Shown piece after piece: positions 46,096 to 57,000 of a DNA stretch of 64,000 nt (position 1 is its first letter; each line of letters begins with the position of its first letter). The stretch is from Pseudomonas sp. SLFW (lineage in GTDB: Bacteria > Pseudomonadota > Gammaproteobacteria > Pseudomonadales > Pseudomonadaceae): the NCBI RefSeq assembly GCF_009905615.1, contig NZ_JAAAKW010000002.1:434001-498000 (forward strand). Direction: 5' to 3'. The position numbers and the translations under genes were made by a program. Under the pieces are notes generated by a model. That model had not been told where the DNA came from. It made no database searches and saw only the letters and a list, made by a program, of their open reading frames with translations.

Positions 46096-46896
46096 CTACC
46101 GATAAACCCCATTCTTCCCGTGCCCGCCCATGGCCTGATTGCCACGAATGCTGATCATATGGCGCAGTTCCACCCATTCGATGCCTTGGGCCTTGAGCTT
46201 GGGCAGTTCCCGCTCCAGCACGTCCATGGTCACCGGGTAGGGATGGCCGATCATGATTGCCGAGCCTTGCTTGTGCGCCAGTTTGATCGCGGTCTGTAGC
46301 TGCCCGTAGATCGCTTCGCTGGTGCGGGTGTCGTCGAGGAATACGTCCCGCGACACGCTCGCCAAACCAATCTTTTGTGCCTCAGCAGCGGCTACGGTCT
46401 TGGCGCTGGTGCGGCTGTCGACCAGAAACAGATGACGCCGCTGCAACTCGCCCACCAGCCAGGCCATGGCCACGGGCTCTGCGGTCATGCGGCTGCCTTC
46501 GTGGTTGTTGATGCCTGCGGCATACGGTACTTTCAGCAGCGCCGCGTTAAGGCGGGCTTCAAGCTCGGGCAGCGGCAGGTCGGGATGCCACGCGTACGGC
46601 CCGGTGGCAGGGTCCATCGGCATGTGCAGCATCACCGTTCGACCCGCCTTGTGGGCCTGACGCGCAAAATCCGTTGCATGCGGGGTGTCCGGCATGATCG
46701 CAACCGTCACGGGGCCGGGGAGGGCCAGCGCACGGCTGTCCTTCTCGGGGCTTTGTCCGAGATCGTCGATGATCAAGCTGAGGTAGGCGACCTTCGCTGG
46801 TTTGGCGTCGGTGCCGGAGGATTCGGCGGGTGCCGCACATGCAACACCCGTCACCACTGCAAGGGCCCAGACGAGCCCGGTCAACCAGAAGCGCAT
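46096..46896 (-). CDS. Divergent polysaccharide deacetylase family protein
   Basis: 266 residues from MRFWLTG, one base after the ctpA stop. The signal peptide ends near VACAAPA. YibQ-type marks are SLIIDDLGQSPEKD, HMPMDPATGPYAW, NNHEGSRMT and FLVDSRTSAKT. The family resembles a NodB-type fold; its substrate is unsettled. Co-transcribed with envC and ctpA, so a cell-wall role is likely. Confidence 0.9.
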   Translation of the reverse strand: MRFWLTGLVWALAVVTGVACAAPAESSGTDAKPAKVAYLSLIIDDLGQSPEKDSRALALPGPVTVAIMPDTPHATDFARQAHKAGRTVMLHMPMDPATGPYAWHPDLPLPELEARLNAALLKVPYAAGINNHEGSRMTAEPVAMAWLVGELQRRHLFLVDSRTSAKTVAAAEAQKIGLASVSRDVFLDDTRTSEAIYGQLQTAIKLAHKQGSAIMIGHPYPVTMDVLERELPKLKAQGIEWVELRHMISIRGNQAMGGHGKNGVYR

Positions 46897-46897
46897 A

Positions 46898-48229
46898 TCA
46901 ATTGCCGCGTGTGACACTCAATCCCTTGAGCAGACTGAGGGCCTGGTTCATCTGGTAATCGTCGTCCTGCGGACGCGACTTGCCAGCCTTGGATTTGGTG
47001 GTCGGTTTGTCCGCGCCGCCATTGCCGTTGCCCAGGTGGCCGAGCAGGTCGGCCTCTTTGTAGTTCTCGCCATCGGCTTCGGTCGTGACCTTGGCGCGTT
47101 TGACTTCGATGTCCGGGTTGATGCCCTGGGCCTGAATCGAGCGGCCATTGGGCGTGAAATACAGCGCCGTGGTCAGCTTGAGCGCGCGGTCGTTGGCCAG
47201 TGGCAACACGGTTTGCACCGAGCCTTTGCCGAAGGTGTCCGTGCCCATCAGGATGCCGCGTTTCTGGTCTTGCAAGGCACCGGCGACGATTTCCGATGCC
47301 GAGGCGCTGCCGCCGTTGATCAGTACCACCAGTGGCGCGCCTTCGCTGGCGTCGGCCGGGTCTGCGGAGAAGCGCAGTTCGGAGTTGGCGATACGGCCCT
47401 TGGTGTAGACAATCAGCCCTTTGGTCAGGAAATGGTCCGCCACTTCGACCGCCGCCTGCAGCACGCCGCCCGGGTTGTTGCGCAGGTCGAGGATCAGGCC
47501 GTTCATCTTCTTGCCGTTGTCCTTGCGCAGCTTGGCCAGCGCCTTGCCGACCTCTTCGCCGGTCTTGACCTGGAACTGGGTGATGCGGATATAGCCATAA
47601 CCCGGCTCCAGCATCTGCGATTTCACGCTCTTGACCTGAATGGTCGCGCGGGCGAGCGTCACGTCGAACGGGTTGCCGCCGTCGCGCACCAGCGTCAGGG
47701 TGATTTTCTCGCCCAGCTTGCCGCGCATCTTGTCGACGGCTTCCTGCATGGTCTGGCCTTGGGTCGGCGCGCCGTTGATCTTGACGATCAGGTCGCCTGC
47801 CTCGATGCCAGCCTTGGAAGCGGGTGTGTCGTCGATGGGCGAAACGACTTTGATGAAGCCGTCCTCGACGCCCACTTCGATGCCCAGACCGCCGAACTCC
47901 CCGCTGGTGCTTTCTTGCAGCTCCTGGAAATCTTCCGGGCCGAGGTAGGCAGAGTGCGGGTCGAGGTTGCTGAGCATGCCTTTGATGGCGTTTTCCAGCA
48001 GGGTCTTGTCATCTACAGGCTCGACATAAGCGGCTTTGATCCGGTCCATGACCTCGGCGAAGGTCCGCAGCTCGTCGAGCGGCAGTGGCGCCTTGATGTT
48101 CGCGGCGTTGGCGGGCGCGGCAGCAGCAGGCGCAGCAGCCGGTGCGGCACCTGCGGCCAATGCATGCGGAGCGCCGATAGCCACGGCGATAGTCAGGGCC
48201 AGCGAGGTGAGGCGGGACGAAAACAGCAT
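46898..48229 (-). CDS. ctpA: Carboxy-terminal processing protease, S41 family
   Basis: 443 residues. A signal peptide ends near HALAAG, followed by an Ala/Pro-rich linker. The PDZ domain lies at about residues 88-170 (FGGLGIEVGVEDGFIKV). The protease core has LDLRNNPGG, the catalytic Ser in NGGSASASEIVAGAL, and the Lys in FGKGSVQ. In P. aeruginosa CtpA degrades peptidoglycan cross-link hydrolases with a lipoprotein partner. It is preceded by envC and followed by the deacetylase gene. Confidence 0.95.
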   Translation of the reverse strand: MLFSSRLTSLALTIAVAIGAPHALAAGAAPAAAPAAAAPANAANIKAPLPLDELRTFAEVMDRIKAAYVEPVDDKTLLENAIKGMLSNLDPHSAYLGPEDFQELQESTSGEFGGLGIEVGVEDGFIKVVSPIDDTPASKAGIEAGDLIVKINGAPTQGQTMQEAVDKMRGKLGEKITLTLVRDGGNPFDVTLARATIQVKSVKSQMLEPGYGYIRITQFQVKTGEEVGKALAKLRKDNGKKMNGLILDLRNNPGGVLQAAVEVADHFLTKGLIVYTKGRIANSELRFSADPADASEGAPLVVLINGGSASASEIVAGALQDQKRGILMGTDTFGKGSVQTVLPLANDRALKLTTALYFTPNGRSIQAQGINPDIEVKRAKVTTEADGENYKEADLLGHLGNGNGGADKPTTKSKAGKSRPQDDDYQMNQALSLLKGLSVTRGN

Positions 48230-48259
48230 GTCTTACGAACTCCTGAGTGAGGTGTCGAC

Positions 48260-49573
48260 TTATCCTTGAGTGCGACACCATTGGGCCGGATCACTAGGGC
48301 GACCCTGCTGACGAATAGCGAAATACAGCGCCGGAGTGTCCTGACCACCACCACTGTTGCCTACAGTGGCGATCGCTTCCCCGGCTTTTACAACGTCCCC
48401 AGCTTCCTTCAACAGGCTCTGGTTGTGACCGTACAGACTCAAATAGCCGTTGCCGTGATCGAGAATGACCAGAAGGCCAGCCCCGCGCAACCAGTCGGCG
48501 AAGACCACGCGACCCCCATGCACAGCGCGTACCTGACTGCCTGCGGCAGCGCTGATCATCACGCCGTCCCACTTGGTTCGCTCGTCATCGCCGCGGGTTT
48601 CACCGAAACGCGCCAACAATCGACCATCGACAGGCCAAGGAAGTTTTCCTTTTGCTTGTTCAAAAGGCCCACCGTAGGACTGACCCGCGCTGGAAACCAT
48701 CGCGCCGGGGGCTTTCACCGGCTTGCGAGGCGGCTCATCGCTTTCATCTTTGCTACGGTTTTTGGCCAGTGCTTCCTGCTGCTCACGCTGACGCTTCTCG
48801 GCTTCCTGCTGGGCCAAGAGCGCTTTCTGACGCGCCTCTTCGGCTTCACGCGCCTGACGGGCGAGGGTTTCTTCGATGGTCTTCAGGACTTTAGTCAGGT
48901 CTGCCTGATCCTGCTGGCGAGCCTGTAGCTTTTGATCGCGGGCCTTGTAGTCCTGATTCAGCTTGGCCAGTGCAACCTGGCGCTCCTGGCGAACGGTGTC
49001 GAGCTGAGACTTCTGGTCATCCAGCGAGCTTTTCTGCACCAGCAACTGGGCCTGTTGCAGGTCGATGTCTTTCTGGACCTCGGCCAGTTGGCGCAGCGTT
49101 TCGTTGAAGGCGTGCAGTTGTTTGAGTCGGGCCTGACTCACGTAATCGTAATAGGTGAGCGTGCGGGCGAATTTTTCGGGGTTCTGCTGGTTGAGCAGCA
49201 GTTTGAGGTATTCCTGACGGCCACTTTGATAAGCGGCGCGGGCTTGAATCGCGATCAGTCGTTGCTGTTCAACGCGTGCGCTTTGGAGTTTTTTTTTCTC
49301 TTCATCGAGCCGTTGGAGCTCGGCTTCGCTCTTTTTTAGTTCTTTTTGCAGGGCCTCCACCTGCTTTTCCAGCTGACCCATTTGGGTTTCGGTTGTGCGG
49401 AGGTCTTTTTGTACGCCGGATTTCTCGTCCTGGATTTGACTCAGGGTCTTCTTCAGCTCAGCAATGTCCTGACGCGTGGCATCCAGCTGTTTTTGGGTTT
49501 GTGCGCGGTCATCGTCGGCAAAGGCCGGAGTGAGCAAGCACATCAAAGCAAGGACGATCAGGGCGCGGAGCAT
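48260..49573 (-). CDS. envC: Murein hydrolase activator EnvC
   Basis: 437 residues from MLRALIVLAL. Signal peptide to about PAFADD, long coiled coil (about 20-260) and a C-terminal LytM domain. The LytM zinc ligands are degenerate: the first His site reads KWDGVMI and the HxH site reads LYFAIR. That is expected of EnvC, which activates amidases at the septum rather than cutting itself. The gene order envC-ctpA-deacetylase matches other pseudomonads. Confidence 0.93.
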   Translation of the reverse strand: MLRALIVLALMCLLTPAFADDDRAQTQKQLDATRQDIAELKKTLSQIQDEKSGVQKDLRTTETQMGQLEKQVEALQKELKKSEAELQRLDEEKKKLQSARVEQQRLIAIQARAAYQSGRQEYLKLLLNQQNPEKFARTLTYYDYVSQARLKQLHAFNETLRQLAEVQKDIDLQQAQLLVQKSSLDDQKSQLDTVRQERQVALAKLNQDYKARDQKLQARQQDQADLTKVLKTIEETLARQAREAEEARQKALLAQQEAEKRQREQQEALAKNRSKDESDEPPRKPVKAPGAMVSSAGQSYGGPFEQAKGKLPWPVDGRLLARFGETRGDDERTKWDGVMISAAAGSQVRAVHGGRVVFADWLRGAGLLVILDHGNGYLSLYGHNQSLLKEAGDVVKAGEAIATVGNSGGGQDTPALYFAIRQQGRPSDPAQWCRTQG

Positions 49574-49670
49574 GGAGTTGGGCGATACCAGGAGTGAAGA
49601 CGGGCTTAGTATGCCCGCCGAAGGCTGCAAAAAAAACGCTCATCGGGCGCGGCTTTCAGACATTTCATAC

Positions 49671-49705
49671 AAAAACCGGCGTGTTTGGGATGAACACGCC
49701 GGTTT
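49671..49705 (-). terminator. Terminator after gpmI
   Basis: Thirteen-base perfect stem aaaccggcgtgtt / aacacgccggttt with a short loop and a T run on the minus strand, seven bases after the gpmI stop. Confidence 0.9.
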
Positions 49706-49711
49706 AGGGGC

Positions 49712-51259
49712 TTACCTGGCGACCAGAATCGACGTGCCGGTCATTTCTTTCGGGATTTCCAGACCCAGCAAAGTCAGCATGGTCGGCGCCACGTCTGCCA
49801 GCACGCCGCCTTCGCGCACTTTCAGGTCACGCTTGCCGACGTAGACGAACGGCACCGGCTCAGAGGTGTGCGCGGTGTGCGGCTGATGCGTTTTCTCGTC
49901 GGTCATTTGCTCGACGTTGCCGTGGTCGGCCGTGATCAGCGCTTCGCCACCGACTTTTTCTAGCGCCTCGGTGATGCGACCGATGCACACGTCCAGGCAT
50001 TCAACCGCCTTGACCGCTGCTTCCATGATGCCGCTGTGGCCCACCATGTCGCCGTTGGCGTAGTTGACGATAATCACGTCAAAACGTTGATTTTCGATGG
50101 CATCGACGATCTTGTCGGTGACTTCCGGCGCGCTCATTTCAGGCTGCAGGTCATAGGTCGCGACTTTCGGCGAGGGAATCAGGATGCGCTGTTCGCCTTC
50201 GAACGGCTCTTCACGGCCTCCGGAGAAGAAAAACGTCACGTGGGCGTATTTCTCGGTTTCGGCGATGCGCAGCTGAGTCTTGCCGTTTTTGGCCAGGTAT
50301 TCGCCGAGCACGTTGTCCAGGCTGCCTTTGGTGAACGCGGCGGGTGCGTGAATGGACGCGGCGTATTGGGTCAGCATGACGAAGGCAGCCAGTTTTGGCT
50401 GGCGGGCACGTGCGAAGTCCTTGAAATCGTCTTCGACGAACACACGCGTCAGTTCGCGGGCGCGGTCAGCGCGGAAGTTCATGAAGACAACAGCGTCGCC
50501 GTCTTCGACCTTGACCTGATCGCCAATGCGCGTGGCTTTGACGAACTCGTCGTTTTCGTCACGGGCGTAGGCGGCGTCCAGTCCTGCCTTCGCAGTGTCG
50601 GCCTGGAATTCGGATTTGCCGTCGACGATCAGGTTGTAGGCTGATTCAACGCGGTCCCAGCGATTGTCGCGATCCATGGCGAAATAACGGCCAATGATCG
50701 TGGCAGTACGACCTTTGCCCAGCCGGCCATAGGCCGCTTCCATGGTGTCGAGGTATTGATGCGCGCTGCGTGGCGGTGTGTCGCGACCGTCGAGGAACGC
50801 GTGCAGGTAGATCTTCTCGGCGCCACGTTTGGCGGCCAGTTCGACCATGGCGACCAAATGATCTTCATGACTGTGTACGCCGCCATCGGAGAGCAGACCC
50901 AGGACGTGCACGGCCTTGCCGTCACCCACGGCTTGATCCACGGCCTTGCAGATGGCTTCGTTCTCGAAGAACTCGCCGTCCTTGATCGCCTTGGTCACCC
51001 GAGTGAAATCCTGATACACCACGCGTCCGGCGCCGAGGTTCATGTGGCCCACTTCAGAGTTGCCCATCTGACCGTCTGGCAGACCGACATCCATCCCGGA
51101 ACCGGAGATCAGGCCGTTGGGCATGGTCTTGTACAGGCGATCGAAGGTCGGCGTTTTTTTGCTGGCGGTCGCCTCGTAGACCGCGTTGCCGTCGTGGCTG
51201 TCGCTGTGACCGAAGCCGTCCAGGATGATCAGAACCAATGGTTTAGGCGTGGTAGTCAT
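49712..51259 (-). CDS. gpmI: 2,3-bisphosphoglycerate-independent phosphoglycerate mutase
   Basis: 515 residues from MTTTPKPLV; an ATG three codons earlier is possible. Metal-binding LIILDGFG, catalytic Ser in [18 protein letters not shown] and [10 protein letters not shown] are all present. It interconverts 3- and 2-phosphoglycerate in glycolysis and uses manganese. Divergent from the rhodanese gene, with a terminator directly after it. Confidence 0.97.
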   Translation of the reverse strand: MTTTPKPLVLIILDGFGHSDSHDGNAVYEATASKKTPTFDRLYKTMPNGLISGSGMDVGLPDGQMGNSEVGHMNLGAGRVVYQDFTRVTKAIKDGEFFENEAICKAVDQAVGDGKAVHVLGLLSDGGVHSHEDHLVAMVELAAKRGAEKIYLHAFLDGRDTPPRSAHQYLDTMEAAYGRLGKGRTATIIGRYFAMDRDNRWDRVESAYNLIVDGKSEFQADTAKAGLDAAYARDENDEFVKATRIGDQVKVEDGDAVVFMNFRADRARELTRVFVEDDFKDFARARQPKLAAFVMLTQYAASIHAPAAFTKGSLDNVLGEYLAKNGKTQLRIAETEKYAHVTFFFSGGREEPFEGEQRILIPSPKVATYDLQPEMSAPEVTDKIVDAIENQRFDVIIVNYANGDMVGHSGIMEAAVKAVECLDVCIGRITEALEKVGGEALITADHGNVEQMTDEKTHQPHTAHTSEPVPFVYVGKRDLKVREGGVLADVAPTMLTLLGLEIPKEMTGTSILVAR

Positions 51260-51401
51260 GAATCCCACTCTTGGCTAATAGGTGAAGTAGAAAAAAGATC
51301 AGCAGTTTAGGACGAAGTTCCGACGGCGTCACTGCCGTACGGGCTTTGGCCCACCTTGGGGGCTGTGTATACTGGCCGACATTTTAACGCCCTGGAACCT
51401 G

Positions 51402-51818
51402 ATGATGGTTGATCACCTGCTTGCATTTGCCACGAACCACTATTTGATCACTGGCGCTTTTGTCATTCTGCTGGCGCTGCTGATCGCGACAGAGCTGAAC
51501 AAGGGCGGCAAGAGCTTGAGCACGGGTGAGCTGACCGCGCTGGTCAACCGTGATGAGGCGGTGGTCATCGACGTGCGTCCCAAGAAGGACTACGCCACTG
51601 GCCATATCGTGGGCGCCCTGAACTTCCCTCAGGACAAGGTCATGTCCCGTACCTCGGAACTTGAGAAGTACAAATCCAAGACCCTGATCATCGTCGATGC
51701 CGCCGGTCAGCACGCGGGTCACGTGGCCAGCGAGCTGCTCAAGGCCGGTTTCACTGCGGCCAAGCTGTCTGGCGGCGTCTCGTCGTGGCGCGGCGACAAC
51801 CTGCCACTGGTGAAGTGA
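51402..51818 (+). CDS. Membrane-anchored rhodanese-like protein without the catalytic Cys
   Basis: 138 residues. A membrane segment at about 12-30 (HYLITGAFVILLALLIA) is followed by a rhodanese domain (about 38-136) with VVIDVRPKKDYATGHIVGAL. The active loop, normally C-x-x-G-x-R, reads DAAGQH, so Asp99 stands at the Cys position and the Arg is His. It cannot carry sulfur in the usual way and may be a binding module. It starts the rhodanese-grxC-secB run, with the grxC ATG one base after its stop. Confidence 0.9.
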   Translation: MMVDHLLAFATNHYLITGAFVILLALLIATELNKGGKSLSTGELTALVNRDEAVVIDVRPKKDYATGHIVGALNFPQDKVMSRTSELEKYKSKTLIIVDAAGQHAGHVASELLKAGFTAAKLSGGVSSWRGDNLPLVK

Positions 51819-51819
51819 C

Positions 51820-52074
51820 ATGGCTGAAGTCGTCGTCTACTCCAGCGATTATTGCCCTTACTGCTCGCGAGCCAAGTACCTGCTCGAAAGCAAGAACGTC
51901 GATTTCGAGGAAATCAAAGTCGACGGCAAGCCGCAGATTCGCGCTGAAATGACAAAAAAGGCCGGACGCACGTCGGTCCCGCAGATCTGGATCGGTTCGG
52001 TCCACGTCGGCGGCTGCGACGATCTGTTCGCATTGGAACGTGCCGGTAAGCTCGACACACTGTTGAGCGCCTGA
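51820..52074 (+). CDS. grxC: Glutaredoxin 3
   Basis: 84 residues. Active site CPYC at about residues 12-15, the cis-Pro in TSVPQIWI and the GSH-binding GGCDD. It reduces disulfides with glutathione in the cytoplasm. Coupled to the rhodanese gene and 40 bases before secB. Confidence 0.97.
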   Translation: MAEVVVYSSDYCPYCSRAKYLLESKNVDFEEIKVDGKPQIRAEMTKKAGRTSVPQIWIGSVHVGGCDDLFALERAGKLDTLLSA

Positions 52075-52114
52075 ATTCGAACCCTACAAGACCCAAGAGT
52101 AAGAAGGATCTGAG

Positions 52115-52603
52115 ATGAGCGATCAAACGAATAACGGCGCTACTTCCAACGAAGAAGAAGCTCCACAATTTTCCCTGCAACGCATCTACGTGCGTGACCT
52201 GTCGTTCGAAGCGCCGAAAAGCCCGGCGATCTTCCGTCAGGAGTGGACCCCGAGCGTCAGCCTGGACCTGAACACTCGCCAGAAGCAGCTGGAAAATGAC
52301 TTCTACGAAGTCGTGCTGACCCTGTCGGTCGAAGTGAAGAACGGCGAGGAAATCGCCTTCATCGCTGAAGTCCAGCAAGCCGGTATCTTCCTGATCAAGG
52401 GGCTGGATGCATCGTCGATGAGCCACACCCTCGGCGCGTTCTGCCCGAACATCCTGTTCCCGTACGCGCGCGAAACCATCGACAGCCTGGTGGTTCGCGG
52501 TTCTTTCCCGGCGCTGATGCTGGCCCCGGTGAACTTCGACGCCCTGTACGCGCAAGAGCTGCAGCGCATGCAGGAATCGGGCGAGACCCCGACCGTTCAG
52601 TAA
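52115..52603 (+). CDS. secB: Protein-export chaperone SecB
   Basis: 162 residues, family length. It has the conserved [19 protein letters not shown] start and [21 protein letters not shown]. It forms tetramers that keep preproteins unfolded for SecA. The ribosome site is AAGGA. Followed by a strong terminator. Confidence 0.97.
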   Translation: MSDQTNNGATSNEEEAPQFSLQRIYVRDLSFEAPKSPAIFRQEWTPSVSLDLNTRQKQLENDFYEVVLTLSVEVKNGEEIAFIAEVQQAGIFLIKGLDASSMSHTLGAFCPNILFPYARETIDSLVVRGSFPALMLAPVNFDALYAQELQRMQESGETPTVQ

Positions 52604-52624
52604 GCCTTGCGGCCTGACCGAATG

Positions 52625-52653
52625 AAAAAAGCGCCTGTGATGGGCGCTTTTTT
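52625..52653. terminator. Bidirectional terminator between secB and trmL
   Basis: Eleven-base perfect stem aaaaaagcgcc / ggcgctttttt, with A and T tracts on both sides, between the converging genes. Confidence 0.92.
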
Positions 52654-52709
52654 GTTGGATATCGGATAAGCGACGCAGGCTCCCACAGGGTGCTCTGCGT
52701 AACCGCGGA

Positions 52710-53165
52710 TTACTTGAACCCCAACTGACGCCAACCCTCGTACACCGCGATGGCCACGGTGTTGGACAGGTTCAGACTGCGGCTATCGGGACGCATCGGC
52801 AGGCGCAGGCGTTGCTCGGTGGTCAACGGGTCCAGCACTTCTGGCGGTAATCCCCGGCTTTCCGGGCCGAACAGGAATGCATCGCCTTCCTGAAACGCCA
52901 CGTCGTGGAAAGGCCGCGAGCCCTTTGTGGTAAAAGCGAACAGGCGCGGCTGGCCGATACTTTCAAGGCAACTGGCCAAGTCGGCGTGACGGTGCAGCGT
53001 GGCGTACTCGTGGTAATCGAGGCCCGCGCGGCGCAGGCGCTTGTCGTCCAGCTCGAAGCCCAACGGCTCGATCAAATGCAGGTTGCAGCCACTGTTGGCG
53101 CACAGCCTGATGACGTTGCCGGTATTCGGCGGAATTTCTGGTTGAAAAAGGATCACGTGAAACAT
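52710..53165 (-). CDS. trmL: tRNA (cytidine/uridine-34) 2'-O-methyltransferase
   Basis: 151 residues from [17 protein letters not shown], the conserved family start; the frame runs on upstream without meaning. SPOUT knot motifs are [31 protein letters not shown] and [16 protein letters not shown]. It modifies the wobble base of leucine tRNAs. Its start lies against the divergent hypothetical gene. Confidence 0.95.
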   Translation of the reverse strand: MFHVILFQPEIPPNTGNVIRLCANSGCNLHLIEPLGFELDDKRLRRAGLDYHEYATLHRHADLASCLESIGQPRLFAFTTKGSRPFHDVAFQEGDAFLFGPESRGLPPEVLDPLTTEQRLRLPMRPDSRSLNLSNTVAIAVYEGWRQLGFK

Positions 53166-53190
53166 GCACGGCTCCGAACAAAAGGACGGG

Positions 53191-53604
53191 ATGCATTCTA
53201 CCCCCGAAGAAGACCCGAGACCGAAGCTATGGCGGCGGTTTTTGGGGTCTATCGCGATATTTGGCGTGATGGTCGGGTTGATGATCGGTCGCGTGACCAC
53301 GCCAGACCCGATTGAGCTGCAACGTATCGAGGTGCTGTCCGGTGGCGTGGCGGTGTGGTTCAACCGCGAGCCGCAGTTGCATGGCGAGATCATCGACGGC
53401 GCCGTGGCCTTGCTCTTCAACGCCAAAGGCGATGCGCAACGGGGCGAGTTGAAGCTCAACGGGCGTGATGTGCGTTGGAGAGTTCAGAAGAGTGACAAGG
53501 GGTTGTTGCTGAACCTGCTGGCGGCCCGTCCGTTGCGCGGTGAGTGGCACGGCGCAACTCAGGACGGGCGCTGGAGACTGGAGGTCAGTCTCCGAGAGGA
53601 ATAA
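53191..53604 (+). CDS. Hypothetical membrane-anchored protein
   Basis: 137 residues. The ATG at 53191 has AAGGA close upstream and is preferred over an ATG at 53164 that overlaps trmL. A single membrane segment (about 17-36, [18 protein letters not shown]) precedes a beta-rich periplasmic part. I do not recognise the family. The divergent position next to trmL seems conserved in pseudomonads, from memory. Confidence 0.75.
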   Translation: MHSTPEEDPRPKLWRRFLGSIAIFGVMVGLMIGRVTTPDPIELQRIEVLSGGVAVWFNREPQLHGEIIDGAVALLFNAKGDAQRGELKLNGRDVRWRVQKSDKGLLLNLLAARPLRGEWHGATQDGRWRLEVSLREE

Positions 53605-54056
53605 AAGAGGGGAATCCCCGGCCTGCCTGTACCAAGGTCCCCAAAACTGGTGATGCTTAACCTATTGCAGAGCGCGTGCCAGTTTTGAGAAAAGCCTGTA
53701 GGAAATTTCGAAATAACCATAGAAGCCCCGTTTTCAGGCCTTTCGACCAACGTCGGAAATGGCCGGTACGGTTCGCACGCGATTTGAACAGCGTTCGAGA
53801 TTGATTATTTCTTGATCATTTTTGCACGCTATTCGCGCATTTTCGAAGGTCAGAGAGCCAAAGTGATGCACGTCGCGGCAACTGCCGCGCCATCGATGCA
53901 CCCAATTGTGGGAAATCTGCAATAGGTAGTATTTAAAGCTGCTATCCATTCCAAATGTGCCGTGAAGCCCCCTGATTGCTATCAGATTTTTGAGCTTTTT
54001 ATGGACGCTTTTCTGAATACGCTCAGAAATTCCATATAAGTTTCAGGGCTTTAACG
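53605..54056. other. AT-richer control region of the large effector gene
   Basis: 452 bases. I see no gene and no ggaacc-type hrp box within it. AT-rich DNA at about 53960-54040 is the likely promoter of the effector. Confidence 0.45.
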
Positions 54057-57000
54057 ATGTCTCAGCAGTTGAACACCATCCGAAGCAAAATACCCGACTG
54101 GTTGGCGAGCGCCCCATCGGACCTTCACAGCACATTGCGCAAGGCGGGCGCCACGCGACTCACCTGGTTTGAACAGGCCCGCCAATCCATGCCTGAAGTC
54201 GTCAAGGCATTGCGGGATGACTACGTGCTGCACCGCTCAAGAGAAGCAGAACTCAACGAGGTGTTGAAAGACTTTCCTTCCCTTGAGGCATTTGCCGAAC
54301 CCTTGCTCGTTACCGCGCTTAAAGAGCGATTCGGGTTGGAGGTGGACGTCCGCACAACCTGGCTGTTTCACGCACGCAGGATTCGTATCGACGATTCATT
54401 TGCAGCCGTGTCCAGAGATCCGCTGGTCGAATACCAGAAATCACTTAAGGCAGCGACGCAGACGTTGCTGCATGCCGCGTTGCAAAACTTCGAGGCCTGG
54501 GAAACTGAACCGGGTGGAATGGACCTCGATGCGCGACAGAAGGCGGCGGTTTACGACCGCTACCCGGTCGATGGGCTGGCATTGCCGACAACCCCACTGG
54601 CGATTGCGCCTGAAGCCTTCGCGGCCCTGTCCCGGGAGCTGGATCTCGGCGGGCAGTATCAGCAAAAAATCAGCGCGTTCCTGAACCCTGTTTCCGAGCC
54701 CGGCGATGCTTCCGATGCCGCCACGTTCAATCGACGGGGCTTGCTCAAGCGTGTGGCAGAGTCGGCCCTTCGCATTCAGGTCCACCTGGCCTTGATGCAG
54801 GGGCATATCAGCCAACGTCTTTACGCTCCTTTATTAGAGGTGGCCGCAAACGTCACGCAAGCCACGCTCGAAGGCGAGCCGATGACCTGCAGCTTCCTGC
54901 GCCTGTGGGACGTCGAGTTGACAGGCATCGTGACGATCAGCAAACCCCGCGACAGCGCAGACACCGTGCAGAGTGTCGTGGTCTACATCCCGAATGATCC
55001 GGTCTGCCCGCTCAAGGAATACCCATCCAGCGCTGTGTTCACCGCTGCGCTGCGCGACAGATTGTTGATGGAAGGCTATTCGGCGTTTTTCCAGCGTTTC
55101 GTTCCCGCCCGTCACCAGGCAGAACTGTTCGCAAAGCTGGAGTCATGCCTGCGGCCTGTGGTGTGGAACAACGACAGAAACTGGTACGAGCCGCAGGTCG
55201 ACGTGAACGCGAAGCTCCATCTGCGGGAGCATGAGTTCAAGGTCGGGCTGCTGACGGCTGTCACTGAGCAAAATGCCGCGATCCTCAAGGACGACGCGCT
55301 GTTTCATGGAGTGCCTACGGCGGATGAAGACCAGAAAACCTTCGAGCAACGTGTTCACTATTTTGAAAACATCGCGCTACAGACGCTGAACGCGGTGGGG
55401 TTCGTCGTCCCGCCGGTCGGCGCCGTGATGATGGCCGTCGCGGCCGCGCAGTTGGGGGTCGAGGTTTTCGAAGGCGTGGACAGTTGGACGCGCGGCGAGT
55501 GGGAACAGGGCTGGCGTTGCCTCATGGACGTGGCGGAAAACGTAGCACTCATGGCCGCACTGGGGGCTGCTCATGGCAGCGGCACTCCGGCGGTAGAAAC
55601 CCTCACGGTCGAGACGCCTTCATTCATCGAGGAACTGGAAGAGGTCGAATTGCCCAATGGTGAAACCCGATTGTGGAAACCCGATATCAGACCTTTTGCC
55701 CATGACACAGTGCTGCCCGCTGGGCTGAAGCCTGACGTTTACGGGGTCTATCACTACCAGAACAAAACCTGGGTTTCTCTCGAGGGTAAGGTGCACTCGG
55801 TAAAAAGGTCGTCCGCGAATGAGCCGTTGCGGATCGAGCATCCTACCAAAGCCATCAGCTATGAACCCCCGCTGCGCAGCAATGGCGCAGGCGCCTGGAT
55901 GCACCCGGCAGATCGCCCTCTGGAGTGGGAGGGTCTGAAACTGTTTCGCCGATTGGGTCATACCGCCGACGCGTTTTCCGACGTGACGGCGCAACGCATT
56001 TTGCAGATCAGCGACACCCACGAAACCGTGCTGCGCAGAGCGTTGGCAGAGGGGCAACGCCCTCCGGCCTTGCTTGAGGACACAATGCGCCGTTTCCAGT
56101 TGGATGAGGACATGTCGCGCGAGCAGCGGGGCGAGAGTGCCGGGATCAACCAGGCGGCAGCCTTTGCATCACGTTATCGTGCGCTGTCTTCCGCGCAGGA
56201 AGCCGAAGGGGGCTTGATCACCCGCCGCTACCCCGACCTGCCAGGTCCCATCGTGGATGAAGTGGTCCGCGCTGCGTCGGCCGCTGAGCGTGCAGCGTTG
56301 GCCAACGGGCAGGTGCCCGTGCGCGTTGCCGAAGAGATTCGTGTCTATCAGCAGCAGGTCAGATTGGCGCGCGCTTACGAAGGGCTTTACCTCGAATCGG
56401 TGCGCAACCCCGACAGCGACGTCTTGATTCTTCACTCACTGGAGACGTTGCCTGGCTGGTCCGCGGAGTTGCGTCTTGAGCTGCACGACCGTCGATTCGC
56501 TGGTCCGCTGATTGACGCCATTGGCCCTGTGGAATCGACGCTGCGCAAGGTTCTGGTTCGGCATGCCGACGGCTTTGAAGCCTATGACGAGCGAGGACTG
56601 GAGCTGCATGGGCGCGATGATTTTTACGCGGCAGTTCTGCACGCGCTACCCGATGCACCGCGCGCCGCGTTGGGATTTCCCGGCACTTGGGATGGCCCGA
56701 AACTCAAACTCGCTGTTCAGAACGGTCCGTTGCTCCCCCGGCCTGCGCTGCGCACGCTATTGAACATGCAGCCCGCCACGCCGGGCCGACCCTCGCCGAT
56801 GCGGCTGGCGGACGGGCGCTTGGGTTATCCCTTGAGTGGCAGAGGGGCCCTGCAAGGGTTTATCGCGCGGGACACCTTGCTGGACCTCATTCGATCCACC
56901 GGCGCGTCGAACGGCGACGCCTCTGCCGAGCACATTTTGGCTGCGTTAGAGGCCGCAGGCCTGGATCGTCAGCAGATTCACCAGCGGCTGATTGAGGTGC

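Noticed and set aside
53605..54056. hrp box (HrpL promoter) upstream of the NEL effector
   Set aside because: No ggaacc and ccac pair with the right spacing.
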